Source of the DNA: Flavobacterium lacustre
Lineage (GTDB): Bacteria > Bacteroidota > Bacteroidia > Flavobacteriales > Flavobacteriaceae
Reading direction: 5' to 3'
DNA length: 64,000 bases
Assembly: GCF_027474525.2 (NCBI RefSeq)
Contig: NZ_CP114882.2
Coordinates: 1,240,001 to 1,304,000, forward strand
Under the pieces are notes generated by a model. The model searched no databases, was not told the origin of the DNA, and saw only the letters and a list, made by a program, of their open reading frames with translations. The translations under genes were made by a program, and so were the position numbers. Shown here one piece after another: positions 27,601 through 35,002 of the stretch (the first letter of the stretch is position 1; each line of letters begins with the position of its first letter).

Positions 27601-28098
27601 GTTTGGTCTCCTGTTGCTGGTAAAAAATTATTGTTGAAGTTTGAAGGTGCAGGTGCCGCTTTTGAATTAGAATCAGCTCCAATAGCAACAGCAAACACTT
27701 GGCAGGAATTAACGTTTGATTATACATCTGTAGCTGGAGTGAATAATTTGAATAATCAAATCGTCTTCATATTCGATTTAGGAACAGTAGGAGACGGAAG
27801 CGCAAATTCAACGTATTTATTTGATGATGTTGTTCAAACGAATACTTTATCAGTTGCTAAATTTGAACGTACTTCTGTTAAGATGTATCCAAATCCAGTT
27901 AAAAGCACATTGACAATTGATGCTAACAGCACTATTGAAAAAGTAGCAGTTTATAATCTTTTAGGTCAGGAAGTTTTAGTAAGAAATCCAAAAAGCAATT
28001 CTACAACGTTACAAACGGGTGAACTTCAAAAAGGAGTGTATATCGTTAGAACAAATGTTGACGGAAATGTGACGACTTCTAAAATTATTAAGGATTAA
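24658..28098 (+). CDS. T9SS-exported multidomain protein with carbohydrate-binding-like repeats
   Basis: 1146 residues. A signal peptide (1-24) is followed by a beta-rich N-terminal domain (about 25-205). Three almost identical 178-residue repeats follow (about 212-389, 390-567, 568-742). Then come two more distant repeats of about 160 residues (746-909 and 910-1067) and a T9SS type A sorting domain (about 1074-1146, VKMYPNPVKSTLTID ... GVYIVRT ... SKIIKD). The repeats look like beta-sandwich modules (FDETTVDYGLIGFGG, RVWSPNAGIQVRLKVED, TYYFDDVKFG) of the kind attached to glycoside hydrolases, but no catalytic domain is present. It is probably a surface or secreted binding protein for a polysaccharide, by inference. 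A terminator follows. Confidence 0.85.
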   Translation: MKKITFIALVVFSLIGNAFNAISQNTVTVSGSSAWIGYANVFGLDGTSYEFGSGWGLADVKSVVNIGTNSVTLYPNFNTYANAVTPTDIAYWRNGSIGNKIFEGNTFVENAALAGQVLTFSGNVVSNTLASGYTAVAFIKGLNPATGYSADVNVSVPLVSGQAFTVTTTTAIPAGLIVQYGFTIKGLNGNPANEVALGNVVVGPSTSGSTPLTQMSLPVTFDETTVDYGLIGFGGAEASTVVEDPTLSSNKVVKVIKSAGAQTWAGSTVTAAAELGFSPKIPFTLTDTKMNIRVWSPNAGIQVRLKVEDHTDKNITCETEATVTTASGWQTLEFNFANQATGTPALDVTKNFDKASIFFNFGVSGATAGEKTYYFDDVKFGAAPSAPVELTQMSLPVTFDETTVDYGLIGFGGAEASTVVVDPTLSSNKVVKVIKSAGAQTWAGSTVTAAAELGFSPKIPFTLTDTKMNIRVWSPNAGIQVRLKVEDHTDKNITCETEATVTTASGWQTLEFNFANQATGTPALDVTKNFDKASIFFNFGVTGATAGEKTYYFDDVKFGAAPSAPVELTQMSLPVTFDETTVDYGLIGFGGAEASTVVEDPTLSSNKVVKVIKSAGAQTWAGTTVTAAAELGFSPKIPFTLTDTKMNVRVWSPNAGIQVRLKVEDHTDKNITCETEATVTTASGWQTLEFNFANQATGTAALDVTKNFDKASIFFNFGVTGATAGEKTYYFDDVKFGAAPVETGGLALPIDFESSTITYAFTDFDGGTATKIANPQSSGINTSATVGQMVKGDGATWAGSYITMPSAIDFSTKKIFKVKVWSPVAGKKLLLKFEGAGAAFEKLSTAVTAANTWEELTFDFTGLTVNNLNNKIVLMFDFGTVGDGSANSTYLFDDITQSAASGPVSDPVTLPLTFESSSVNYSFIDFDGGAVTKIANPQSSGSNTSATVAQMVKGAGAAWAGSKIIMASPIDFSVNKIFKVKVWSPVAGKKLLLKFEGAGAAFELESAPIATANTWQELTFDYTSVAGVNNLNNQIVFIFDLGTVGDGSANSTYLFDDVVQTNTLSVAKFERTSVKMYPNPVKSTLTIDANSTIEKVAVYNLLGQEVLVRNPKSNSTTLQTGELQKGVYIVRTNVDGNVTTSKIIKD
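25291..26892 (+). repeat. Three tandem 534-bp near-identical repeats inside the T9SS protein gene
   Basis: Copies begin at 25291, 25825 and 26359 (period exactly 534 bp, 178 codons). By eye, copies 1 and 2 differ at only a few positions, for example GAAGAT against GTAGAC near the start and TCA against ACA in the GVSGAT/GVTGAT codon. The third copy diverges slightly more at its 3' end. Such identity at DNA level indicates recent amplification or gene conversion. Confidence 0.95.
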
Positions 28099-28121
28099 AT
28101 TTGTTTAAGTTAGTGTAGTGT

Positions 28122-28157
28122 AAAAAGAGCTTCGGATATTTCGAAGCTCTTTTTTTA
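28122..28157. terminator. Intrinsic terminator between convergent genes
   Basis: Arms AAAAAGAGCTTCG (28122-28134) and its complement (28142-28154) with a 7-base loop, then more T to 28157. A and T runs flank both sides, so it can serve the T9SS gene and the convergent retropepsin-like gene. Confidence 0.9.
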
Positions 28158-28177
28158 TAGGCTGTTGCCAAAAGGGT

Positions 28178-28618
28178 TTATTTCAGTAAATACAAATAGT
28201 GGTTGTAATAATCTACAATGGCTTTCCCTTTCATCAAGATATCAGCGCCTATTATTCCGTGAACCGGTTTTGCTTTATGTTGTGTCAATGCTTCATTTAC
28301 ATGTGATAAGTCGAAAATAACGAGCTCAAAATCAGAATCTTTCCAAGAGCCTAATTGCAATTGATTTTTGAAAGCAATTTGGGTAAACATACCATTGGCG
28401 CCAGCACCGGAAGCTTTAGTTTTAGATTTTTTAGCTTCCAATAAAAAGAAATCGACACTTTCAAAACCCACACAACTGCTGGAAGCTCCTGTATCTAAAA
28501 TAAAATTTCCTGTGACACCGTTGATTTTTGCTTTTATCAAAAGATGTTGCGTTTTGGTAATCTTAAATTTTATTTTCTTGTATTTTTCTTTTTTAAGAAT
28601 ATCTTGAAGGTCTTTCAT
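28178..28618 (-). CDS. Retropepsin-like aspartic protease domain protein
   Basis: 146-residue protein with one pepsin-type active-site motif, LDTGASSS (about residues 41-48), and a later hydrophobic-Gly element GIIGADIL (about 122-129). This is the layout of single-domain clan AA proteases, which act as dimers. No signal peptide is visible, so it may be cytoplasmic. Substrate unknown. It is a single gene, with a candidate -7 element upstream and a shared terminator downstream. Confidence 0.85.
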   Translation of the reverse strand: MKDLQDILKKEKYKKIKFKITKTQHLLIKAKINGVTGNFILDTGASSSCVGFESVDFFLLEAKKSKTKASGAGANGMFTQIAFKNQLQLGSWKDSDFELVIFDLSHVNEALTQHKAKPVHGIIGADILMKGKAIVDYYNHYLYLLK

Positions 28619-28652
28619 GTTTAATTTGGCAAAGATTCACACTATTTTTTTA

Positions 28653-28660
28653 CAAAGATA
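28653..28660 (-). promoter_or_regulatory. Candidate -7 element of the retropepsin-like gene
   Basis: TATCTTTG on the minus strand, 34 bases before the ATG, is identical to the nuo operon -7 element. No good -33 TTG is found. Confidence 0.45.
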
Positions 28661-28703
28661 GTCGAAGGATTTCGGGTATATTAAACTTTATGAAACCATT
28701 TTT

Positions 28704-28730
28704 TTGACAAGTTTTATTCCAGTAAATTTG
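28704..28730 (+). promoter_or_regulatory. Predicted promoter of the tatD-like gene
   Basis: TTG at 28704-28706, a 16-base spacer and TAAATTTG at 28723-28730. The spacer is slightly shorter than usual. The element lies about 18 bases before the TTG start codon, giving a very short leader. Confidence 0.5.
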
Positions 28731-28748
28731 TACGCTTAAACTTTAGAC

Positions 28749-29528
28749 TTGGAAACAAAAACAATAATCACAGATACCCACACGCATTTATATTCAGAAG
28801 AATTTGATCAGGACCGAAACGAAATGATTCAACGTGCAATTGATGCCGGTGTTTCGCGGTTTTTTATTCCGGCGATCGATTCCAGTTGTACAGCATCTAT
28901 GTATGATTTAGAACGCAATCATCCCGAAAATGTATTCTTAATGATGGGTTTGCATCCAACGTATGTGAAGGATAATTATCTCGAAGAATTGCAACATGTG
29001 GAACAGGAATTAGCCAAAAGAAAATTCTATGCGGTAGGTGAAATTGGAATCGATTTGTATTGGGATAAAACCCATTTAAAAGAACAACAAATCGCTTTCA
29101 AAAGACAAATACAATTAGCCAAACACTACAAATTGCCTATTGTGATTCATTGCCGGGAAGCTTTTGATGAAATTTTTGAAATTTTAGAAGAAGAAAAATC
29201 ACCGGAATTATTTGGTATTTTTCATTGTTTCTCAGGAACATATGAGCAGGCTTTACAAGCAATTTCGTATAACATGAAACTGGGAATAGGGGGAGTTGTT
29301 ACGTTCAAAAACGGAAAAATTGATCAGTTTTTGAGCCAAATCAATTTGAAACATATTGTTCTTGAAACCGATTCGCCATATTTAGCGCCAATTCCTTTTA
29401 GAGGCAAAAGAAATGAAAGCAGTTATTTAGTAAATGTTGTTGCCAAGCTGTCACAAATTTATAGTGTTTCCGAAAACGAAATTGCAGCAATAACAACCGA
29501 AAATTCGAAAGATATATTCGGGATTTAA
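28749..29528 (+). CDS. TatD-family metal-dependent DNase/hydrolase
   Basis: 259-residue TIM-barrel hydrolase. Metal ligands of the TatD family are visible: DTHTHL (residues 8-13), GEIGIDLY (about 97-104), the HCREAF His, HCFSGT and ETDSPYLAP near the C terminus. In homologues it acts as a 3'-5' exonuclease or in DNA repair and turnover. The start must be non-ATG: an in-frame TAA lies at 28737-28739, and the first ATG downstream falls after the DTHTHL metal site. The TTG at 28749 is the sensible start. Confidence 0.93.
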   Translation: METKTIITDTHTHLYSEEFDQDRNEMIQRAIDAGVSRFFIPAIDSSCTASMYDLERNHPENVFLMMGLHPTYVKDNYLEELQHVEQELAKRKFYAVGEIGIDLYWDKTHLKEQQIAFKRQIQLAKHYKLPIVIHCREAFDEIFEILEEEKSPELFGIFHCFSGTYEQALQAISYNMKLGIGGVVTFKNGKIDQFLSQINLKHIVLETDSPYLAPIPFRGKRNESSYLVNVVAKLSQIYSVSENEIAAITTENSKDIFGI

Positions 29529-29593
29529 AGCAGAATTCACGGTATTTTAATATTTTTTTTGTTCTTTTGTCGTTACTAAAATTGAAAACCAAA

Positions 29594-30730
29594 ATGCAGA
29601 AATTTGACGCTATTCGTCCATTTTACGATTCAGAAGTAAACGAGGCACTTCAAAACGTGATCCATCATCCTATGATGAAGGCATTGATGAATTTTTCTTT
29701 CCCTGAGGTTGAAGATGAGGTTTGGAAAGAACAACTCAAAAAAACGCACTCTATCCGCGATTTTCAATGTAATTTTATTTACCAATCCGTTCAAAAAATA
29801 CTTGAAAAAAGTTCTGAAGGCTTGACGACTTCCGGCTTTGAACATTTAGAAAAAAACACCTCTTATTTGTTTATTTCAAATCACAGAGATATTCTTTTGG
29901 ATACCACATTATTAAATGCAGCTTTGTTTGAGCATGGATTTGTAATGACAGCTTCGGCGATTGGCGATAATTTAGTCAAAAAAACGTTTTTGAGCATATT
30001 GGCTAAATTAAACCGAAACTTTTTGGTATTAAGAGGCTTGACGCCAAGGGAGATGTTGCAAAGTTCTAAATTATTATCCGAGTATATTAGGCAGTTATTG
30101 TTGCACGAAAACCGCTCTGTTTGGATCGCACAACGAGAAGGAAGAACTAAAGACGGGAACGACGCGACAAATCCTGGGGTTTTAAAAATGCTTGGAATGG
30201 CATCGGATGAAACCAATCTGATGAATTATTTTAAGAAAATTAAAATTGTACCCGTTTCCATTTCATACGAATACGATCCGACGGATGTTTTGAAAATGCC
30301 TCAATTGATGGCAGAAGCCAATAATGAAATTTACATCAAAGAAAAAAATGAAGATTTCATGACTATTCTGAGTGGAGTGATGGGGCAAAAGAAACGAATT
30401 CACATTCATGTAGGTAAAGTTTTAGATTCGGAAATTGATACCATTGCAGCAGAAAATGATAATGGAAATAAGCAAATACAAGCTTTGGCACAAGTTATAG
30501 ATGATGCAATATTGACTAATTACAAGCTTTGGCCAACGAATTATATTGCTTACGATATTGTAAACAAGACTAACGCCTATTCTCATTTATATACTGAAAA
30601 CGAAAAATCACTTTTTGAACGCAGATTAGAGATGCGAATTGATCACGACAATCCAATTGCTTTAGAAGGATTTTTGGCGATGTATGCCAATCCTGTCGTG
30701 AATAAATTAAAATATACTCATGCCAATTAA
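29594..30730 (+). CDS. 1-acyl-glycerol-3-phosphate acyltransferase-like protein (PlsC family)
   Basis: 378 residues from the ATG at 29594; a TTG 27 bases earlier is less likely. The PlsC-type acyltransferase motifs are present in modified form: NHRDILLDT (for NHxxxxD) and AQREGRTKDGND (for the EGTR block). Homologues esterify glycerophospholipids or related acceptors at the membrane. The C-terminal third (YKLWPTNYIAYD onward) is specific to this subfamily. The stop overlaps the start of the asparaginase gene by 11 bases. Confidence 0.87.
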   Translation: MQKFDAIRPFYDSEVNEALQNVIHHPMMKALMNFSFPEVEDEVWKEQLKKTHSIRDFQCNFIYQSVQKILEKSSEGLTTSGFEHLEKNTSYLFISNHRDILLDTTLLNAALFEHGFVMTASAIGDNLVKKTFLSILAKLNRNFLVLRGLTPREMLQSSKLLSEYIRQLLLHENRSVWIAQREGRTKDGNDATNPGVLKMLGMASDETNLMNYFKKIKIVPVSISYEYDPTDVLKMPQLMAEANNEIYIKEKNEDFMTILSGVMGQKKRIHIHVGKVLDSEIDTIAAENDNGNKQIQALAQVIDDAILTNYKLWPTNYIAYDIVNKTNAYSHLYTENEKSLFERRLEMRIDHDNPIALEGFLAMYANPVVNKLKYTHAN

Positions 30731-31748
30731 GGCAAAAATCCTTTTGATTTATACCGGTGGAACCATTGGTATGAAAAAAGATTTTGAAACCGGTGCGCTT
30801 AAGGCTTTCAATTTTAGTAAATTATTGCAAAGAATTCCGGAGTTAAAACTCTTGGATTGCGAAATTGAAACAATTTCTTTTGAAAAGCCAATCGATTCAT
30901 CGAACATGAATCCCGAAAAATGGGCGGATATTGCGACTATCATCGAGGATAATTATAATTCTTATGATGGATTTGTGGTGCTTCATGGTTCGGATACCAT
31001 GTCTTATTCAGCATCAGCATTGAGTTTTATGCTCGAAAATTTATCGAAACCGGTAATATTCACCGGCTCTCAATTGCCTATTGGCGATTTGCGGACAGAT
31101 GCCAAAGAAAATTTAATTACTGCGATTCAAATTGCTTCTTTGCGAGAAAACGGGAATCCGGTTATCAGTGAAGTCTGTCTCTATTTTGAATATAAATTGT
31201 ATAGAGGCAATAGAACTACAAAGACAAATGCAGAGCATTTCAGAGCCTTTATTTCTCCGAATTATCCACATTTAATTGAGTCCGGCGTACATTTAAAAAT
31301 GAACAAAGACTTATTCCTGCCTTTAAAAAAGGATTTGAAACTCAAAGTACATAAAACCTTAGATACCAATGTTGTTATTGTTAAAATGTTTCCCGGAATG
31401 AGCGAAACCGTTTTGGCGGCCATACTCAATATTTCTAATCTGAAAGGAATAGTTTTAGAAACTTACGGAGCAGGAAATGCGCCTACTGAGGACTGGTTTA
31501 TTCGTCTTTTGACCCAAGCAATTCAAAACGGAATTCAAGTCGTAAATGTCACGCAATGTTCCGCAGGAAGTGTGAACATGGGACAATATGAAACGAGTTC
31601 GGCAATGAAAAAAATTGGAGTGATTTCGGGAAAAGATATTACGACTGAAGCAGCAATTACAAAATTGATGTATTTGTTAGGGCATACTATTGTTCAAAAC
31701 GACTTCAAAACAGTATTTGAAACTCCTTTGCGTGGAGAAATAGGATAA
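30720..31748 (+). CDS. ansA: L-asparaginase, type I
   Basis: 342-residue amidohydrolase that converts asparagine to aspartate and ammonia. The two active-site threonine motifs are clear: IYTGGTIGM near residues 10-18 and LHGSDTMSYSA about 88-98. A conserved lysine appears in RTDAKENL. No signal peptide is present, in agreement with the cytoplasmic type I enzyme. It overlaps the acyltransferase gene by 11 bases, so the two are translationally coupled although their roles look unrelated. Confidence 0.94.
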   Translation: MPIKAKILLIYTGGTIGMKKDFETGALKAFNFSKLLQRIPELKLLDCEIETISFEKPIDSSNMNPEKWADIATIIEDNYNSYDGFVVLHGSDTMSYSASALSFMLENLSKPVIFTGSQLPIGDLRTDAKENLITAIQIASLRENGNPVISEVCLYFEYKLYRGNRTTKTNAEHFRAFISPNYPHLIESGVHLKMNKDLFLPLKKDLKLKVHKTLDTNVVIVKMFPGMSETVLAAILNISNLKGIVLETYGAGNAPTEDWFIRLLTQAIQNGIQVVNVTQCSAGSVNMGQYETSSAMKKIGVISGKDITTEAAITKLMYLLGHTIVQNDFKTVFETPLRGEIG

Positions 31749-31804
31749 TAATTGGATTTTACTTTTCTAACTCGTTTTTTTTTAAGTTATTTGCAAACCA
31801 AAAT

Positions 31805-31889
31805 AGAGAGGTGGCCGAGTGGCTGAAGGCGCACGCTTGGAAAGCGTGTATATGGCAACATATCGAGGGTTCGAATCCCTTCCTCTCTG
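31805..31889 (+). tRNA. tRNA-Ser (anticodon GGA)
   Basis: 85 bases without encoded CCA. Acceptor stem AGAGAGG pairs with CCTCTCT. The anticodon stem CACGC/GCGTG encloses TTGGAAA, giving anticodon GGA (serine codons UCC/UCU). A long variable arm (TATATGGCAACATAT) marks it as a class II tRNA. The T arm is GAGGG-TTCGAAT-CCCTT. Its 3' end is a probable integration site for the element whose integrase lies 250 bases downstream. Confidence 0.97.
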
Positions 31890-31912
31890 CTGAATCTCAT
31901 TCAAAACACTTC

Positions 31913-31948
31913 AAAACCCCTAAACGCGTATGTTTTTAGGGGTTTTTT
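31913..31948 (+). terminator. Intrinsic terminator after tRNA-Ser
   Basis: AAAACCCCTAAA (31913-31924) pairs with TTTAGGGGTTTT (31935-31946) around a 10-base loop and is followed by further T. It ends the tRNA transcript 24 bases past the gene. Confidence 0.85.
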
Positions 31949-31990
31949 AATAAATACTCCTTCAGAACATTCATTAATTCGCAACCCTTA

Positions 31991-32039
31991 GGGGTACAAT
32001 TCGGGGCACATTATTTAAGTTGATATTTGTGCCCCGAAT
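31991..32039. promoter_or_regulatory. Repeated GGGGYACA motifs and 12-bp inverted repeat before the integrase
   Basis: GGGGTACA (31991-31998) and GGGGCACA (32003-32010) are direct repeats at 12-base spacing. TGTGCCCC (32028-32035) is an inverted third copy. The last two lie in a perfect 12-base inverted repeat (31999-32010 and 32028-32039, 17-base spacer). The position between tRNA and integrase fits arm-type integrase sites or an operator for the integrase gene. Confidence 0.6.
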
Positions 32040-32139
32040 AGTATGGAAACCCTAGTAAAATAAGGCAGTTCAGGAAATGAACATCTTGTTGTACTTTGAT
32101 ATTTTAATTAAATTATACTATCAAAAAGGTTACCACAAA

Positions 32140-33384
32140 ATGAAAACAACAATCTCAATTCTCTTTTACTTAAAGAGAGCCAAAGTAAATCCAAAAGGGT
32201 TAGTTCCCATTTTTCAAAGAATCACTGTTAATGGGAAACGAATTGACAAAAGTACAGGTAAATATATTGATCCACTTAAATGGTCAGTTGAGGGAGCTAA
32301 AATGAAAGGGACTTCGGAAGAAGCAAGAACAGTAAATAGTCACCTAGATATTTTAAAAGCTAAAGTTTTAGATGCTGAAAAGGAATTGCAGCGATATGGT
32401 GAAAATGTAGTTGCAGAAAATATCAAAAACAAAATCAATGGTATTGAAGAAAGAGAAAGAATGTTGCTTCAAATATTTCAAGAGCATAATGATAAAATGG
32501 AAGTTTTAGTTGGTCAGGAATATGCTGCAGGAACATTAGAACGCTACAAGACCTCATTAAGTCATACTAAGGATTTTATCAAATGGAAATATAGTCTTCA
32601 GGATATTAATATTCTTAAAATTGACCATGTATTTGTTACCGAATATGATTTTTATTTAAGAAGTGTTCGTAAATGTGCTAACAATACGACAGTAAAGTAT
32701 ATTAAAAATTTCATGAAAGTTATTAGGATATGTTTGTCCAATGGGTGGATTGATAAAGACCCGTTTATCAACTACAAAGCAAAGACTAAGGAAGTAGATC
32801 GATTTTTCCTAACAGAAGAACAGATTCACGCTATCGAAAATAAAGAACTGCACACAACAAGATTGAATCAAGTGAGAGATATTTTCTTGTTTAGTTGTTA
32901 CACGGGATTGGCTTATGTCGATGTAAAGAATCTGACTAATGAAAATATCAGTTTAGGGATTGATGGTGTAAAATGGATATTTACCAACAGGCAAAAAACA
33001 AAAATCCAGTCGAATATTCCGTTGTTACCATTAGCAGAAGAAATGATAAAAAAATATGCAAATAATCCTAAATGTATCAATGAAGGGAAATTAATGCCAG
33101 TGTTAAGTAATCAGAGAATGAACAGTTATTTAAAGGAAATAGCCGATTTATGTGGTATCGAGAAAGAACTCACGTTTCATATCGCCAGACATACTTTTGC
33201 AACTACCATTTTATTGAGTAATGGCGTCGCCATGGAGAGTGTAAGCAAAATGCTTGGCCATACTAACATAAAAACAACGCAGCACTATGCAAAGATTTTG
33301 AACAAGAAAGTGAGTGAGGATATGATGTCTTTAAGAACCAAATTAAGCCAAAAGGAGGCTGAAAAAAACCGTGAAATCTCATAA
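32140..33384 (+). CDS. Site-specific tyrosine recombinase (CTnDOT-type integrase)
   Basis: 414 residues from the ATG at 32140, preferred over an in-frame start at 32077 because MKTTISILFYLKRAK is the usual N terminus of this family. An arm-binding-type N-terminal domain (about 1-105), a SAM-like core-binding domain (about 110-215) and the catalytic domain (about 220-400) follow. Catalytic residues visible are HIAR (His347, Arg350), His374 in LGHTN and the nucleophile Tyr383 in QHYAKI. The usual first arginine, expected after CYTGL, is Ala258; Arg246 lies 12 residues before it. It probably integrates and excises the island at tRNA-Ser. Confidence 0.95.
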   Translation: MKTTISILFYLKRAKVNPKGLVPIFQRITVNGKRIDKSTGKYIDPLKWSVEGAKMKGTSEEARTVNSHLDILKAKVLDAEKELQRYGENVVAENIKNKINGIEERERMLLQIFQEHNDKMEVLVGQEYAAGTLERYKTSLSHTKDFIKWKYSLQDINILKIDHVFVTEYDFYLRSVRKCANNTTVKYIKNFMKVIRICLSNGWIDKDPFINYKAKTKEVDRFFLTEEQIHAIENKELHTTRLNQVRDIFLFSCYTGLAYVDVKNLTNENISLGIDGVKWIFTNRQKTKIQSNIPLLPLAEEMIKKYANNPKCINEGKLMPVLSNQRMNSYLKEIADLCGIEKELTFHIARHTFATTILLSNGVAMESVSKMLGHTNIKTTQHYAKILNKKVSEDMMSLRTKLSQKEAEKNREIS

Positions 33385-33487
33385 TCCCTCTATTTGAGAA
33401 TAAAGTAGCTTTTTTTGTATTAAAAATAGAGTTTAAAATCATAATATTTATATTTTTGTAGGAAATAACCAAATATATAGCCCCCGA

Positions 33488-34324
33488 ATGATTTCATTTC
33501 AAAACTTATTTCAGGAAGAGTTCTTACAAAAAGCCAACCAATTGCATAATCACAGAAAAGACAGAATCAACAATTCTAAAGAATTTATATTATGGGCAGA
33601 ACCAAAAATTAAAGAATTGCATTTATGGTTAAAGATGCATGACTTTAAAGATGATCAGGAAGAAATATGTTTTTTTAAAGAGATTAAACCGGATATATTT
33701 TCAAAATTAATTTTCCAAAAAGAGGTTTTACGAATTGAAACCAATACTCCAACCGGAAAGCAGCATAGTCGAAAATTTTATGAAGAGGAGTTAAAAAAAC
33801 TTTCCCAATATCCTCAAAAAGACATTAAATTTTACCACTACTACCGTTCGAATTCCAAAGAATTTGACCGTTTATATTTCACCAGGAAAACTAAAAAAAA
33901 CATATTAGAAACAGAATGTTTTCAAATCAATTCTGATACAAGACTCTCTACATGTTACGATTACAAGGTCGCCAAAATTATAGCAAATGATAATTTGGTT
34001 ACATACATAGAAAGCCAAATAAACAGGTTAAAAATGAAAAATAAAGAATCCCAAGAGCCTTATATATCAAAGTTACAATGGTCAGGAACTAAAACAGATT
34101 TGGCTGAATTAGTTTATGTCCTACATGCAGGAAAAATAATTGATAATGGCAAAACGGATATAAAAGAAATTGCTACACAATTAGGCAGAACTTTCAATAT
34201 AGATCTCAACGAAACCATTTACAGAAGTTATATTGATATTAAAAACAGAAAGAATTCCAAAACAAAATTCATTGATACGCTATCCGAAAATTTCAACAAA
34301 AAGATTTTTGAGGAAGAATATTAA
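33488..34324 (+). CDS. RteC-family protein
   Basis: 278 residues that I assign to the RteC family from overall sequence style: the N-terminal half rich in charged helices, then a basic FYHYYRSNSKEFDRLYFTRK segment, and a C-terminal KLQWSGTKTDLAELVYVLHAGKIIDNG stretch that is a winged-helix-like DNA-binding part. In CTnDOT, RteC activates the excision genes. Here it follows the integrase by about 100 bases and would be expected to act on the genes just downstream. No RteA/RteB two-component system is seen. Confidence 0.85.
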   Translation: MISFQNLFQEEFLQKANQLHNHRKDRINNSKEFILWAEPKIKELHLWLKMHDFKDDQEEICFFKEIKPDIFSKLIFQKEVLRIETNTPTGKQHSRKFYEEELKKLSQYPQKDIKFYHYYRSNSKEFDRLYFTRKTKKNILETECFQINSDTRLSTCYDYKVAKIIANDNLVTYIESQINRLKMKNKESQEPYISKLQWSGTKTDLAELVYVLHAGKIIDNGKTDIKEIATQLGRTFNIDLNETIYRSYIDIKNRKNSKTKFIDTLSENFNKKIFEEEY

Positions 34325-34380
34325 AAACGCGTAATTCCAATTACAAACAAATGCCACCCGTTTTTTAACAAAAAACACAA

Positions 34381-34540
34381 AATTCCCAGCTGGGAACGTA
34401 TTGGTAAAACGCCAATTTCGGACCAAAAAAGGACAAATCCTTGGAATGCAAAAAATGGGTTTTTTACAAAACCATTTTTTTTTGCCCAAAAACAAAGGGT
34501 TTACACGGTTTTGATAGAAAAATAATTCCCAGCTGGGAAC
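34381..34540. repeat. Two copies of a 17-bp sequence with a 14-bp palindrome, flanking a hairpin
   Basis: AATTCCCAGCTGGGAAC occurs at 34381-34397 and again at 34524-34540. Its core TTCCCAGCTGGGAA is a perfect palindrome. Between the copies lie GGAC-containing short repeats and an AT-rich hairpin (AAAAAATGG at 34450-34458 with CCATTTTTT at 34472-34480). The region is noncoding, just before the small HTH gene. Possible roles are operator, replication origin or transfer origin. Confidence 0.8.
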
Positions 34541-34605
34541 ACCTTGGAAGTTTATTCCAATCATTTGATATTATTTTGTCCATGTAATCAAAACAAAATA
34601 AAACA

Positions 34606-34908
34606 ATGAAAGTAAATCCCAAAAAACTGTTTCCGGAAGTAGATAATATTGAACTACTCAGCCACCAACCCATCACCAAAAGAGACCTGCTTAACTTTAG
34701 TAATTTGATCCTGGATGAAATCAAAGAAATGGTAGGCGCACAAGACAAACCGGCACAATGGCTCAAATCTTCCGAAGTACGAAAACTACTCAAAATCTCC
34801 CCAGGCACATTGCAAAATCTACGCATCAATGGCACCCTAAACTTCACCCGTATTGGCAGCATCATTTACTACAAATACGAAGACATTCTAAAAGTACTCA
34901 CCCCCTAA
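34606..34908 (+). CDS. Small helix-turn-helix DNA-binding protein (excisionase-like)
   Basis: 100-residue protein. Residues about 48-98 form a MerR/excisionase-type winged helix-turn-helix (WLKSSEVRKLLKISPGTLQNLRINGTLNFTRIGSIIYY, here shortened in reading to the pattern SSEVRKLL-S-TLQNLR-G-L---IG). The N-terminal half is acidic and helical. Such proteins in Bacteroidota elements act as excision factors or regulators. Its position after RteC and directly behind the duplicated palindrome suggests that it binds there or controls excision, by inference. The alternative frame inside it is a shadow. Confidence 0.85.
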   Translation: MKVNPKKLFPEVDNIELLSHQPITKRDLLNFSNLILDEIKEMVGAQDKPAQWLKSSEVRKLLKISPGTLQNLRINGTLNFTRIGSIIYYKYEDILKVLTP

Positions 34909-35002
34909 ATCAAATAATGTCATCTCTAGCGCAGCCGAGAGATACCATTAACATTTCACAACTCACGCTTCACCATTCACGACTCACTTTTCACTAAAAA
35001 AA

